From positions 372,001 through 436,000 of the forward strand of contig NC_017093.1 of the NCBI RefSeq assembly GCF_000284295.1: a stretch of 64,000 nt of DNA, given 5' to 3'. The stretch is from Actinoplanes missouriensis 431. Lineage in GTDB: Bacteria; Actinomycetota; Actinomycetes; Mycobacteriales; Micromonosporaceae. Below the pieces are notes generated by a model that searched no databases, was not told the origin of the DNA, and worked only from the letters and a program-made list of their open reading frames with translations. Made by a program: the position numbers and the translations under genes. Every line of letters starts with the position of its first letter. Position 1 is the first letter of the stretch. Of the stretch, positions 15,161 through 24,642 are shown one piece after another.

Positions 15161-17554
15161 TCACTCCTCGGTGACCGCCGCCGTGATCCGGTGCAGGGCG
15201 AACGTGTGCAGGCTCTCCCCGCGCTCATCCTCGGCGCGTAGGTAACCGGCGCTCAACGAGACCGGCTTGACCAGCCGGGACAGCGTGGCGCCGTGCGAGT
15301 CCACGTACCCCACCCAGACCCGGGCCTTGTCCCGGACCGCCTGCTGCAGCACCGCCATGGCCTGGCTGTGCTGCTGCACCGCGGTGAGCCCGGGCACCGC
15401 CTGGCCCTGCGCGGCACGCACGGTGACCGGCGCCCGCCGGGCCGCACGCGTCGCGATGTCGCCGCGGCGCAGCTGTTCGACGACGCCGGCCAGGCGGGGG
15501 CCGGCCAGCAGCGGCGGCCCCAGCGGTTCGGCGATCCGAGGGGTACGGCTCGGCGCCCGCCGCGCTTTCGGCCGGGTGAGCACCGTCGCGCCGCCGGCGT
15601 CCTCGGCGACCGGCGCGTAACCCGCGTCCCGCAACGCCCCCAGCAGGCGGGCCACCGGACGGGGGCTGACCAGCACGGTCGGCGCGATCCGGCGCAGGTC
15701 CACCGGGATCAGCCGCTTGTCGCCGAGCACCTCGGCCAGCAGCGCCTCGTCGTCGCTGCGCAGGTAGGAACCGGCCGAGCCGCTGCGCAGGCCGCCGTGC
15801 TTGCGCGCGGTGTCGTCGATCAGGTAGGTCAGCGTCTGCGGCACGGGCGTCCGGGACCGTCGCCGGAACAGCGTGTGCAGGTCGTCGGCGCGGTAACCGA
15901 TGTCGAGGGCGCGCCGGACGCTGGCCGGGGTGACCCGGAAGACGCTCGCGCCGCCCGCCGACTCCGGCTCGGCGACCGCGTCCAGCTCGGCGGCGAGGTC
16001 CGGTTCCGGCGGGCCGGGCACCACCACGGTCAGGTCGGCCTGGACCAGCAGGTGGTCGACCGGTGCCGGGAGCAGCTCGTCCAGCGCTCGGACGGCGTCG
16101 GCCGGGGCCTCCGCCGGGTGCAACCCCAGCGGGTCGGTCTCGTCCGGCTCCGGGTCGGCCAGGAGCAGGCGGGCGTACGAGGTGAGCGCACCCAGCCCGG
16201 TGACCCCGAGAAGAGCCGCCCCGGTGTAGGCGTCCCGGTGTGCCACCTCGCGGCCACGGGACCGTCGCGGCGCCTGCCAGGTGAGCAGTCCGAGCAGGTC
16301 GTCGACGGCGGGCGCGGCGCCCGGCTCCAGATCGGCGAGGGCGTCCAGCGCCTCCCGCCGGGCCTGCGGCGCGCCCGCGCGTTCGGCGTCCGGCGCGAGC
16401 GCGCTGATCGGGCGGTCCCGGTCGTCGCGGCGGCCGACCAGGCCGGGCTGCCGGGTCATCATCAGCCAGGAGCGGGCCAGCGCGGCCCAGCGGTGCGCGA
16501 CGCCCGTCGCCCGCCACAGGTCGTACGCCCCGGTCGGCAGGAACACGTCCTGGGCCGCCGTGGTGGCGTTGCGCGCATTCACCTCGGACTCGCCGAGCAG
16601 GCCGGCCGCGTACGCCGTCTCGATCAGCAGGGCCGCGCCGGGCTCGTCGACGCCGGCCGCCTTGGCCAGCCGTTTCAGGTCACGCACGCCGAGGCCGCCG
16701 GCCCGCAGAACGGGTGCGGCCTCGGCGGCCAGCGCGTCGAGGATCGCCTCGGTGGCGCGGACCGCCTCCATCACCTGACCGGCGCCGGCCGAGTCGGCGG
16801 CCTTGCGGTCGCGGACCGGCGCGTCGGGCAGCGGCGGGAACGGGCGCAGCGCACCGAGCGGCCCGGTCTCGCGGCGCAGCAGCATGCCGACTTCCCGGGG
16901 CAGCTCGACCAGCTCACCGTCCGGGCGCGGCGCCCGGCCGGCCTCCGACACCGGCACCAGGATGTGCTGGTCGACGAGCCAGCGAACCGGCTCGGTCTGG
17001 TCGAGCGCGGCCCGGGAGAGTGCCCCGATCGGGGGACCGGCGGCCAGCCGATCGAGGACCGCGCGGGCGGGGGCCGGCGCCGCGAGCACGGTGCGCCGCA
17101 GCTTCGCCCGGTCCGCGACGAGCGCGCCGGCCTGCGGGTCGAGAAAGTCGGCGGGACGGCCGAGGCCGGCCGGGTACGGCGAGGTGACCTCGTCGACCGC
17201 GCCCACCACCTGCAGCGACTCCAGCGGGCCGAACAGCAGGAAACGGGTGCGGAGACGGTCGATCGCGCCCCGGACGTCCGCGGCGTCGACCCCGCCGGTG
17301 AGTTCGAGAACGGCGTCGACCGAGGTCAGGGCGGTGTCGGCGGAGCGGCTCAGGCGGGCCGCGTCCAGGATCAGCAGGGTGAACTCGTCAAGCGAGTCCA
17401 GGCAGCGGGCGACCGAGTTACGGGACTGTGCGCGTACGGCGAGGGCCGAGATGTCGGCGGGCACCGGAACGACGAGATCGGGGCGCAGCTGTATGAGCGC
17501 GCCCAGAGCCTCGTCGGGCAGCGACCGTAGTTGATCGGCGAATGTGGTGGCCAT
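15161..17554 (-). CDS. Helicase-associated domain protein, partner of XPB
   Basis: This large protein (797 residues from the ATG at 17554) is the actinobacterial helicase-associated protein encoded beside XPB. It has an N-terminal winged-helix-like region (ADQLRSLPDEALGALIQLRPDL), a long central region rich in alanine and leucine, a helicase-C-associated segment (RRALDIGYRADDLHTLF) and a WYL-like C-terminal domain (VWVGYVDSHGATLSRLVKPVSL). No ATPase motif is present. It lies upstream of the helicase on the same strand with a 135-base gap. A scaffold or regulator role for the helicase is inferred from conserved pairing. A second ATG three codons upstream is possible. Confidence 0.88.
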   Translation of the reverse strand: MATTFADQLRSLPDEALGALIQLRPDLVVPVPADISALAVRAQSRNSVARCLDSLDEFTLLILDAARLSRSADTALTSVDAVLELTGGVDAADVRGAIDRLRTRFLLFGPLESLQVVGAVDEVTSPYPAGLGRPADFLDPQAGALVADRAKLRRTVLAAPAPARAVLDRLAAGPPIGALSRAALDQTEPVRWLVDQHILVPVSEAGRAPRPDGELVELPREVGMLLRRETGPLGALRPFPPLPDAPVRDRKAADSAGAGQVMEAVRATEAILDALAAEAAPVLRAGGLGVRDLKRLAKAAGVDEPGAALLIETAYAAGLLGESEVNARNATTAAQDVFLPTGAYDLWRATGVAHRWAALARSWLMMTRQPGLVGRRDDRDRPISALAPDAERAGAPQARREALDALADLEPGAAPAVDDLLGLLTWQAPRRSRGREVAHRDAYTGAALLGVTGLGALTSYARLLLADPEPDETDPLGLHPAEAPADAVRALDELLPAPVDHLLVQADLTVVVPGPPEPDLAAELDAVAEPESAGGASVFRVTPASVRRALDIGYRADDLHTLFRRRSRTPVPQTLTYLIDDTARKHGGLRSGSAGSYLRSDDEALLAEVLGDKRLIPVDLRRIAPTVLVSPRPVARLLGALRDAGYAPVAEDAGGATVLTRPKARRAPSRTPRIAEPLGPPLLAGPRLAGVVEQLRRGDIATRAARRAPVTVRAAQGQAVPGLTAVQQHSQAMAVLQQAVRDKARVWVGYVDSHGATLSRLVKPVSLSAGYLRAEDERGESLHTFALHRITAAVTEE

Positions 17555-17633
17555 CGTCTTCAACGCTAACGTTCATGGGACGATAGTGGTGGGTCCGGGC
17601 GTGGCCGGGCCTCGATTGCGAGGAGGACTCATC

Positions 17634-17837
17634 GTGGCAGCGAAGGCCAACATGCCGGGCACGCAGGTGACCGCCAGCCCCAAGGGCGCACCCCGTGGGG
17701 TCGACATGAAGGGTCAGATGCACGTTTCGGAGCTCATCTCCGACCGCGCTGCCGCTCCTTCGCCGTTCGGTGACGACATCACCTTCCCGCTGCCCGTGGA
17801 GAACCTCACCTACACGCCCACCTTCACCCAGGAGTGA
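17634..17837 (+). CDS. Small conserved actinobacterial protein, unknown function
   Basis: The GTG at 17634, eight bases after AGGAGG (17621-17626), opens a 67-residue protein with no transmembrane segment or recognised domain. Its composition is mixed and probably flexible (SPKGAPRGVDMKGQMHV, then FGDDITFPLPVENLTYTPTF). It is divergent from the XPB partner and its stop overlaps the start of the HAD gene (GTGA), so the two are coupled. The frame continues upstream, but the strong ribosome binding site supports this start. Confidence 0.7.
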   Translation: MAAKANMPGTQVTASPKGAPRGVDMKGQMHVSELISDRAAAPSPFGDDITFPLPVENLTYTPTFTQE

Positions 17838-18463
17838 TGCCCGCGGCGGTCGGGTTCGACCTGGACATGACCCTGATCGACTCCCGGCCGGGCATCCGCG
17901 AGGCCTATCTGGCGCTCAGCGCCCGGACCGGCGTGCACGTGGACGCCGATCTCGCCGTCTCCCGGCTCGGCCCGCCGCTGCGGACCGAGCTGGGGTACTG
18001 GTTCCCGCCGGAGGAGATCGAGGACGCCGTCGTCACCTACCGGGCGTTCTACGAAGAGCTCGCGATCGCGCCGACGGTGCCGATGAAGGGTGCCGTCGAG
18101 GCGCTCGACGCGGTCCGCGCGGCAGGTCTGCGGGTGGTCGTGGTGACCTCGAAACTGGGCCGGCTGGCCGCTCTGCACCTGGACCATCTGGGCATGCGCG
18201 CGGACGAGCTGGCCGGCGACCTGTTCGCCGAGGGCAAGGCGTCCGCGCTGGTGGAGCACGGTGCGCGGTGGTATGTGGGCGATCACGTGGCGGACATGGT
18301 GGCAGCCCGTACGGCCGGTGTGCCGGGCATCGGGGTGGCCACCGGCCCCTGCTCCGAGGCGGAGTTGGCGGAGGCCGGAGCGACGTACGTATTGCCCGAT
18401 CTGACCTATCTCCCGACCCTGCTGGATGAGATTGCTGTTGGGTCCGGGCCCGCGTCTGGATAG
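17834..18463 (+). CDS. HAD-family phosphatase
   Basis: The 209-residue protein has the HAD nucleophile motif FDLDMT (D9 and D11), a helical cap, the motif II threonine in VVVVTSK, a lysine and the closing acidic motif VGDHVADM. It resembles phosphoglycolate-phosphatase-type (Gph) enzymes, but the exact substrate cannot be assigned. It overlaps the preceding small gene by four bases and may start at either the GTG or the adjacent ATG. Confidence 0.88.
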   Translation: MMPAAVGFDLDMTLIDSRPGIREAYLALSARTGVHVDADLAVSRLGPPLRTELGYWFPPEEIEDAVVTYRAFYEELAIAPTVPMKGAVEALDAVRAAGLRVVVVTSKLGRLAALHLDHLGMRADELAGDLFAEGKASALVEHGARWYVGDHVADMVAARTAGVPGIGVATGPCSEAELAEAGATYVLPDLTYLPTLLDEIAVGSGPASG

Positions 18464-18509
18464 CCTTGCCGTGAGCAGTTGTGCCCATTGAGTGAAGTTG
18501 AGGTCAGCG

Positions 18510-18896
18510 GTGCCCACGGGTCGAGTGAAGTGGTACGACGCGGCGAAGGGATTCGGGTTCGTCACCAGTGATGAGGGCGGCGACGTGTTCCTGCCCAAGG
18601 GTTCGCTGCCCACCGGGGTCACCGAGCTGAAGACCGGTCAGCGAATCGAGTTCGGCGTGGTCGACAGCCGCAAGGGCGCGCAGGCGCTCGGTGTGAAGCT
18701 GCTGGAGGCGCCGCCGTCGGTGGCCGAGCTCCGCCGCCGCCCGGCGGACGAGCTGGCCAGCATGATCGAAGACATGATCAAGGTGCTGGAGAGCTCGGTG
18801 CAGCCGTCACTGCAGCGAGGCCGTTACCCGGACAAGAAGACCGCACAGCGGATCGCCCAGCTGGTTCACGCGGTCGCCCGCGAGTTCGAGCTCTGA
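18510..18896 (+). CDS. Cold-shock domain protein with C-terminal extension
   Basis: Residues 1-65 form a cold-shock domain with RNP1 KGFGFV and RNP2-like DVFLPKG. A C-terminal helical extension of about 60 residues ([21 protein letters not shown], then a basic [10 protein letters not shown]) makes the protein about twice the length of ordinary CspA. The start is the GTG at 18510, preceded by GAGG; an in-frame GTG at 18492 would add six residues. This type of single-strand nucleic-acid binder is found next to mqnD in other actinobacteria. Confidence 0.9.
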   Translation: MPTGRVKWYDAAKGFGFVTSDEGGDVFLPKGSLPTGVTELKTGQRIEFGVVDSRKGAQALGVKLLEAPPSVAELRRRPADELASMIEDMIKVLESSVQPSLQRGRYPDKKTAQRIAQLVHAVAREFEL

Positions 18897-18899
18897 TCC

Positions 18900-19760
18900 T
18901 CAGATATTCGATACAGCAGGTGTCAGACCCGCCGCCGCCGCGCGCCCGAGCAGGGCCTCGACGGCGGCGAGTCCGTCTTTGCCCAGCTCCAGGGTGAACT
19001 CGTTGACGTAGAGCTCGATGTGCTGGTTCACCACGTCCGGCTCCATCTCCTGCGCGTTGGCGAGGACGAACTCCCGGCTGGCGGCCGGGTCGAGCCAGCC
19101 CTGGCGCAGCGACGCACGGATCCACTCGGTGGCCTCGACCGGGTCGACGGTCCCCTTTTTCGCCAGGATCGCGCCGAGCGGGATCGGCAGGCCGGTGTCG
19201 CTCTCCCACCACTCGCCGAGGTCGGCCAGGGCGGTCAACCCATAGCGCTGGTACGTGAAACGGGCCTCGTGGATGACCAGGCCGACGTCATAGCGGCCGG
19301 CCGCGACGCCCGGCATGATCTCGTGGAACGGGACCACCTCGATCCGGGCCGGCGGGTGCTCGGCGGACCAGAGGCGGAACAGAAGGTACGCCGTGGTGCG
19401 GTCACCGGGCACCGCGACGGTCTTGCCGGTCAGATCGGCCTTCCCGCTCGCTCCGGCTCCGGTGTTCCCGGTCGGATCCGCGAGGGGTTCGCGCGCCAGC
19501 ACCAGCGGGCCGCAGCCCCGCCCGAGCGCGCCGCCGCAGTGCAGCAGCTCGTAGTCGTCGAGCAGCCAGGGCAGCGCCGCGTAACTCACCTTGACCAGGT
19601 CGAACTTGCCGTCCAGCGCGGCCGTGTTCGTCACGTCGACGTCCGCGAACGTCAGATTGACCGGCGGCGCGTCGGGAACCAGCCCGTGGATCAAGGCGTG
19701 GAACACGAAGGTGTCGTTCGGGCACGGCGAGACGGCCAGTGAGAGTTCCACGAGTTTCAC
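18900..19760 (-). CDS. mqnD: 1,4-dihydroxy-6-naphthoate synthase, menaquinone (futalosine pathway)
   Basis: The protein (286 residues from the GTG at 19760) has the MqnD opening SLAVSPCPNDTFVFHALIHG and a periplasmic-binding-protein-like fold (VKVSYAALPWLLDDYELL, PGDRTTAYLLFRLW). MqnD converts cyclic dehypoxanthine futalosine to 1,4-dihydroxy-6-naphthoate. An insertion (DPTGNTGAGASGKADLTG) near residue 105 is probably a surface loop. In Streptomyces coelicolor mqnD (SCO4326) adjoins mqnB (SCO4327); here mqnB is about 6.8 kb away with five unrelated genes between. Confidence 0.95.
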   Translation of the reverse strand: MKLVELSLAVSPCPNDTFVFHALIHGLVPDAPPVNLTFADVDVTNTAALDGKFDLVKVSYAALPWLLDDYELLHCGGALGRGCGPLVLAREPLADPTGNTGAGASGKADLTGKTVAVPGDRTTAYLLFRLWSAEHPPARIEVVPFHEIMPGVAAGRYDVGLVIHEARFTYQRYGLTALADLGEWWESDTGLPIPLGAILAKKGTVDPVEATEWIRASLRQGWLDPAASREFVLANAQEMEPDVVNQHIELYVNEFTLELGKDGLAAVEALLGRAAAAGLTPAVSNI

Positions 19761-19922
19761 GCTAGCGCCGCCCGCCGGTGAGTGCCGCATGGGGCGGCTG
19801 TCTAGCTCCCCACACCCGGGGGTGCGCGGGGGAAAAACTTTCGCGTTTACATCTGGATCTATGGCGTGACAATTCTTACACTCCGCTTTGTTGGATCATT
19901 TGATCGATCAAGGGGGTGTCCC

Positions 19923-21941
19923 GTGGCCCGGTTCCGATCACTAGCCGCGGGCGTCCTGGTGCTCGGCCTGGTTGGTGGGCTGCCCGCGCCCGCCGCCCAC
20001 GCCGCGAGCTGGACGCCCGCCAACGATTTGGAGGGCGCATGCGTCACCCTCCAGGCTTCGAACGGTTACGTCTTCAAGGACAGCGTCGGGTACGGGTACA
20101 CCAGCACCGCGTCGAAGGCGGAGAAATTCCGCTTCGAGGCCACCCAACTGGGGCGGTACGCGATCCGCGACTCCACCGGTGCCCCGATCTACCAGAGCGT
20201 GGTCGGCTGGGTCTGGGCCGGCGCCGACTACGGCGACCGCGCCGACTGGACCGCCACCGTCTCCGAGGGCAAATACCGCTTCGTCTCCACCGCCACCGGT
20301 CAGCAGATGGGCGTCTACCTCGGCGGACTCGGTGCGGGCAGCTCCACCTACACGCTCGCGGCGGCCACCGGCTGCGCCACGAACCCGGACATCGCGACAG
20401 GCGTGACCGGCACCCCGGCCCCCGGTGTGGACGCCAACGGCAAACTGGCCGGCTGGATCGACGCCCACGCGCACATCACTGCGGCCGAGGCGTTCGGCGG
20501 TTCGCTGCACTGCGGTGACCCGTACGCGCCGGGCGGGGTGACCGTGGCGCTGAAGGGCTGCCCCTCACACGCCACGCTCGGCTGGGGGGCCCTGCTCGAA
20601 GCGATCATCGCGGGCACCGACCCGATCAACTCGGCCGAGGACGGGTGGCCGACGTTCGGCGACTGGCCGCAGAACGACACGATGCTGCACGAGGCGTCGT
20701 ATTTCCGCAGCCTGGAGCGGGCCTGGAAGTCCGGGCAGCGGGTGCTCAACGTGCTGCTCGTCGCGAACCGGGTGATCTGCGAGCTGACCCCGCAGCACAC
20801 CTCCTGCGACGAGATGGACCAGATCCGGGCGCAGGCCACGTACCTGAAGAAGATGCAGGATTACGTGGACGCCCGCAGCGGCGGACCGGGCAAGGGCTGG
20901 TTCCGGCTGGCGACCACCCCGGCCCAGGTACGCCAGATCGCCGCACAGGGCAAGCTGGCCGTCACGATCGGCGTGGAGAACTCCGAGCTCTTCGGATGCC
21001 GGGAGATCAAGGACGTGCCGCAGTGCACGACCGCCGACATCGACGCCGGGCTCGACGAGCTGGCGAGCCTCGGGGTGAGCGGCCTCTACCCGGTGCACAA
21101 GTTCGACAACGCGTTCGGCGGCACCCGGTTCGACGAGGGCACGACCGGCGCCGCGATCAACGTGGGCCAGTTCCTCTCCAGCGGGCACTGGTGGACCGCC
21201 ACCAGCTGCACCGGTCCGAGCGACAACGAGCAGCCCCTGGTGAGTGACGACTTCGCGAAGCTGCTGGAACTCGGGGTGAGCCTCCCGGCAGGCACGATCC
21301 TGCCGGTCTATCCGAGCGGGAAGATCTGCAACACCCGCGGCTTGACCTCGCTCGGAACGTACCTGATCCAGGAAATGATCGAGCGCGGCATGATCATCCA
21401 CATCGACCACATGGGGGTGAAGACCGCGCAGGCGGTCCTCGACATCGCCCAGCAGGCCGGATATCCGGGCGTCACGTCGGTGCACACCTGGTCGGATCCG
21501 ACGATCGTCAACCGCATCCTGGGCCTCGGCGGATTCGTCGCCAGCTATGCCTTCGCGGCCACCGACGACGGCCAGGACACCCCGACCTTCCTCGACGAAT
21601 GGCGCGCGCACCAGGGTCTCGCCAATGCTTCGAAGATCACCGGGTACGGGGTCGGCACCGACGTGAACGGGCTGGGCCCGCAGGCCGCTCCCCGGTTGAA
21701 CGCCGGGTCCAGCCCGCTCAGCTACCCGTTCACCGCGACGAACGGCACGACAGTCACGAAGCAGGTCTGGGGCGGCCGGACGTTCGACCTGAACACCGAC
21801 GGTGTCGCCCAGTACGGCCTCTACGCCGACTGGATCACCGATCTGATCAACCAGTCCGGATCCGACGCGACGAAACTCCGTAAGCAGCTGCTCAGCGGCG
21901 CCGAGGCCTACACGGTGATGTGGGAAAGGGCGCGTGCGTGA
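19923..21941 (+). CDS. Secreted M19 (renal-dipeptidase-like) metallohydrolase with N-terminal beta-trefoil-like domain
   Basis: The 672-residue precursor (GTG at 19923) carries a signal peptide (SLAAGVLVLGLVGGLPAPAAHA). Residues 33-150 look like a fascin/lectin-type beta-trefoil (TLQASNGYVFKDSVG, EKFRFEATQLGRYAIRD). The rest matches peptidase family M19: the zinc motif DAHAH (180-184), the bridging-glutamate segment GVENSELF, HIDHMG, SVHTWSD and GTDVNG. M19 enzymes hydrolyse dipeptides or related amides; the substrate here is unknown. The stop overlaps the MFS start (GTGA), making it the first gene of a likely three-gene operon. Confidence 0.88.
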   Translation: MARFRSLAAGVLVLGLVGGLPAPAAHAASWTPANDLEGACVTLQASNGYVFKDSVGYGYTSTASKAEKFRFEATQLGRYAIRDSTGAPIYQSVVGWVWAGADYGDRADWTATVSEGKYRFVSTATGQQMGVYLGGLGAGSSTYTLAAATGCATNPDIATGVTGTPAPGVDANGKLAGWIDAHAHITAAEAFGGSLHCGDPYAPGGVTVALKGCPSHATLGWGALLEAIIAGTDPINSAEDGWPTFGDWPQNDTMLHEASYFRSLERAWKSGQRVLNVLLVANRVICELTPQHTSCDEMDQIRAQATYLKKMQDYVDARSGGPGKGWFRLATTPAQVRQIAAQGKLAVTIGVENSELFGCREIKDVPQCTTADIDAGLDELASLGVSGLYPVHKFDNAFGGTRFDEGTTGAAINVGQFLSSGHWWTATSCTGPSDNEQPLVSDDFAKLLELGVSLPAGTILPVYPSGKICNTRGLTSLGTYLIQEMIERGMIIHIDHMGVKTAQAVLDIAQQAGYPGVTSVHTWSDPTIVNRILGLGGFVASYAFAATDDGQDTPTFLDEWRAHQGLANASKITGYGVGTDVNGLGPQAAPRLNAGSSPLSYPFTATNGTTVTKQVWGGRTFDLNTDGVAQYGLYADWITDLINQSGSDATKLRKQLLSGAEAYTVMWERARA

Positions 21942-23293
21942 CAGTGGTCGAGGCACCGGTCCGCCGCCGCTGGATGATCGCCTATGGCCTGGCCATGGTC
22001 GGTGTGGCGGCGGGCTGGTTCGGTCCGATCCAGATCCTGCTCCCGGAGCAGGCTGCACGGCTGGCCGGTGAGGACGGCAAGGAGGCTCTGCTCGCATTCG
22101 TGACCGCGTGGGGCGCCGCTGTGTCGATGGTGGCGAATCCGCTCTGGGGCGCCCTCTCCGACCGGATCGGATCACGCCGGTTGCCGATCTTCGTGGCCGG
22201 CGCCGGGGTTGGTGTCGTCGGTCTGCTGGTGCTGGCCGGTGCGGACACCCGGGTGACGATGGTGGCCGGCTGGTGTCTGGTGCAGGCGGGGTTGAACGGG
22301 CCGCTTGCCGCGCTGGCCGCGATGATCGGCGACCGGGTGCCGGAACGACAGCGCGGCACGGTCGGATCGATCTTCGGGGTGGCGCAGATCGTCGGGGTGG
22401 TGCTGGGTACCGCGTTGGCTGTCGCGGTGGGGCAAGGCGCGCCGGGTTACGTGGCGGTGGCGATCGCGGTGCCGGCGCTCGGCGCAGCCCTGTTGATCCT
22501 GCACAGGGACAGACGCATGCCCGTGGCGGCAAGTGTTGACGCATGGACCGCACCGGCATCAACTCAACACAGAGGACACGTTGATTCAGCTGGACGTGTT
22601 GATTCAGCTGCACGTGTTGACTCGGCTGCACGTGTTGATTCAGCGGGACGCGACGACTTGACTGGACGTGTTGATTCGTCAACACGTGCGGCCTCGTCGA
22701 CGCGTCGGTCTGTACACGTCAAGCTTCGCGTCACGGAGCAGTTCGCCTGGGCGTGGCTGATCCGGTTCCTGCTCAACCTGAGCAACGCGCTCGTCCTCGT
22801 CTACCTCTTCTACTACCTGTCCGACCGGGTCGGCGTCGCCGACCCGGCCCTCTGGGTGCTGATCCTGACCGTCGTCAACGTCGTGTTCGCCGGCATCGCG
22901 GGTGGATTCGGCGGCGTTCTCTCGGACCGGTGGGAACGACGTCGCGTGTTCGTCGCGGTCGCCGCCGTGGTGATCGCGGCCGGCGCCACGTTGATGGCGT
23001 TCGTGCCGGTGACCGGCGTCGTGATCGCCGCGTCCGTACTTGTCGGGATCGGCTGGGGCGCCTACATCGCGGTCGACATGGCGGTGATGACGCACGTGCT
23101 GCCGGACGCCGAGACCCGCGCCACGATGCTCGGCGTCGCCAACATCGCCGGCACCCTGCCCCAGCTCATCGCCCCGGTCGTGGCCGCGCCGATCGTCACC
23201 GGCCTCGGTGGATACCCGGCGCTGTACCTGCTGACCGGGGTAGCGGCGCTGCTGGCGCTGACAGCCCTGCCGCGCCTGCGCGAACTCCCATAG
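21938..23293 (+). CDS. MFS transporter with repeat-expanded central loop
   Basis: The 451-residue protein has twelve predicted membrane segments in two halves and the cytoplasmic motif A-like loop GALSDRIGSRRLP. Between the halves the central loop holds six degenerate repeats of six residues (GRVDSA type) from an 18-bp minisatellite. The position between an M19 protein and a beta-glucosidase suggests import of a small sugar or glycoside, which is inference. Translation is coupled to the upstream gene by the GTGA overlap. Confidence 0.88.
   Translation: MTVVEAPVRRRWMIAYGLAMVGVAAGWFGPIQILLPEQAARLAGEDGKEALLAFVTAWGAAVSMVANPLWGALSDRIGSRRLPIFVAGAGVGVVGLLVLAGADTRVTMVAGWCLVQAGLNGPLAALAAMIGDRVPERQRGTVGSIFGVAQIVGVVLGTALAVAVGQGAPGYVAVAIAVPALGAALLILHRDRRMPVAASVDAWTAPASTQHRGHVDSAGRVDSAARVDSAARVDSAGRDDLTGRVDSSTRAASSTRRSVHVKLRVTEQFAWAWLIRFLLNLSNALVLVYLFYYLSDRVGVADPALWVLILTVVNVVFAGIAGGFGGVLSDRWERRRVFVAVAAVVIAAGATLMAFVPVTGVVIAASVLVGIGWGAYIAVDMAVMTHVLPDAETRATMLGVANIAGTLPQLIAPVVAAPIVTGLGGYPALYLLTGVAALLALTALPRLRELP
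22574..22681 (+). repeat. Six 18-bp tandem repeats inside the MFS central loop
   Basis: Units of 18 bases (consensus GGACGTGTTGATTCAGCT) run in frame from 22574 to 22681 and encode GRVDSA-like repeats; the fifth is the most degenerate. The flanks contain further GTGTTGA fragments. Confidence 0.9.
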
Positions 23294-23304
23294 AAAGGAA
23301 CCCC

Positions 23305-24642
23305 TTGCACATCCAGTTCCCACCCGGTTTCCGGTTCGGCATGTCAACCTCGGCCTACCAGATCGAGGGCACGAACGGCCTGGTCCCGAGCATCTGGGAC
23401 ACGTTCGCGGCGCGGCCCGGGACGATTCGGCACGGCGAGAACGCGGGGGTCGCGATCGACCACGTGAACCGATACGCCGAGGACGTCCGGCACATCGCCG
23501 ACGCCGGTACGCACGACTACCGGTTCTCGTTCTCCTGGCCGCGGGTGCTCTCCGGCGGGATCGGCTTCTACGACCGGCTCGTCGACGCGCTGCTCGAAGC
23601 CGGGGTACGGCCGGTGCCGACGCTCTACCACTGGGATCTGCCGCAGAACCTGGAGGACGCCGGCGGCTGGCTGAACCGGGACACCGCGCACCGCCTCGCC
23701 GACTGCGCCGGCACGCTGGTGCAGCGACTCGGCGACCGGGTTCGCGACTGGATCACGATGAACGAGATGAACGTCCACACCCTGTACGGGTACGCGCTCA
23801 CCGACCACGCCCCCGCCCGTGGGCTCGGGCTGGAGGCGCTGCCCGCGGCGCACCACCAGCTGCTCGCCCACGGTCTGGCCGTGCAGGTGCTGCGGACGCA
23901 CGGCGCCGCCACGGTCGGGGTGGCGAATCAGCACTTCCCGGTCGTCCCGGCCAGTGAGGATCCGGCGGATCTGATGGCGGCGGGACTGTTCGAGGAGCTC
24001 ACGAATTGGACGTTCTCCGACCCGATCCTGCGTGGCGCGTACCCCAGTGAACTGATCACCGCCGGGATCGGCACCTCCGGCGCGCAGCTGGACCGTGATC
24101 TGGAGCTGATCCGCGCGCGACTGGACTTCTACGGGCTCAACTACTACGAGCCGACGATGATCGAGGCGCCGAAAGCCGGCAAGGACTACTCCGGCGTACT
24201 CGAAGTGGATATTCCGGATGGTATGCCGTTCTCCCCGGTGCCGGTGAAGAGCGACGAGCGTACCGATTTCGGGTGGGCGATCGTGCCGTCCGGGCTCACC
24301 GAGATCCTGGTGACGCTGAAGGACCGCTATCCGAACCTGCCGCCCGTAGTGATCACCGAGAACGGGGCCTCGTTCCATGACGCGCCGCCCGGCCCGGACG
24401 GCCGGGTGCACGACGAGCGCCGCATCTCCTATCTGGACGCCCACTTGCGCGCGGTGGCAGAGGCGATCACAGCGGGGGTACGGGTTGACGGGTACTACGT
24501 CTGGTCGGCGCTCGACAATTTCGAGTGGGCAGCCGGCTACGACGAGCGCTTCGGACTGATATATGTCGACAAGTCGAGCCTGGAGCGCACCCGCAAGGAC
24601 TCCTGGTACTGGTACCGCGACCTGATCGCGGCTCAGCGCTGA
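23305..24642 (+). CDS. GH1 beta-glucosidase
   Basis: The 445-residue protein is a complete family 1 glycoside hydrolase. It has the N-terminal signature FGMSTSAYQIEG, the acid/base glutamate E154 in MNEMN, the nucleophile E352 in ITENGASF, and the substrate-binding segment WSALDNFEWAAGYDERFGL. The start is a TTG at 23305 behind AAGGA (23295-23299), 11 bases after the MFS stop. No signal peptide is present, so it probably cleaves imported beta-glucosides in the cytoplasm, fitting the MFS gene just upstream. Its last ten bases overlap the convergent TetR gene. Confidence 0.96.
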   Translation: MHIQFPPGFRFGMSTSAYQIEGTNGLVPSIWDTFAARPGTIRHGENAGVAIDHVNRYAEDVRHIADAGTHDYRFSFSWPRVLSGGIGFYDRLVDALLEAGVRPVPTLYHWDLPQNLEDAGGWLNRDTAHRLADCAGTLVQRLGDRVRDWITMNEMNVHTLYGYALTDHAPARGLGLEALPAAHHQLLAHGLAVQVLRTHGAATVGVANQHFPVVPASEDPADLMAAGLFEELTNWTFSDPILRGAYPSELITAGIGTSGAQLDRDLELIRARLDFYGLNYYEPTMIEAPKAGKDYSGVLEVDIPDGMPFSPVPVKSDERTDFGWAIVPSGLTEILVTLKDRYPNLPPVVITENGASFHDAPPGPDGRVHDERRISYLDAHLRAVAEAITAGVRVDGYYVWSALDNFEWAAGYDERFGLIYVDKSSLERTRKDSWYWYRDLIAAQR

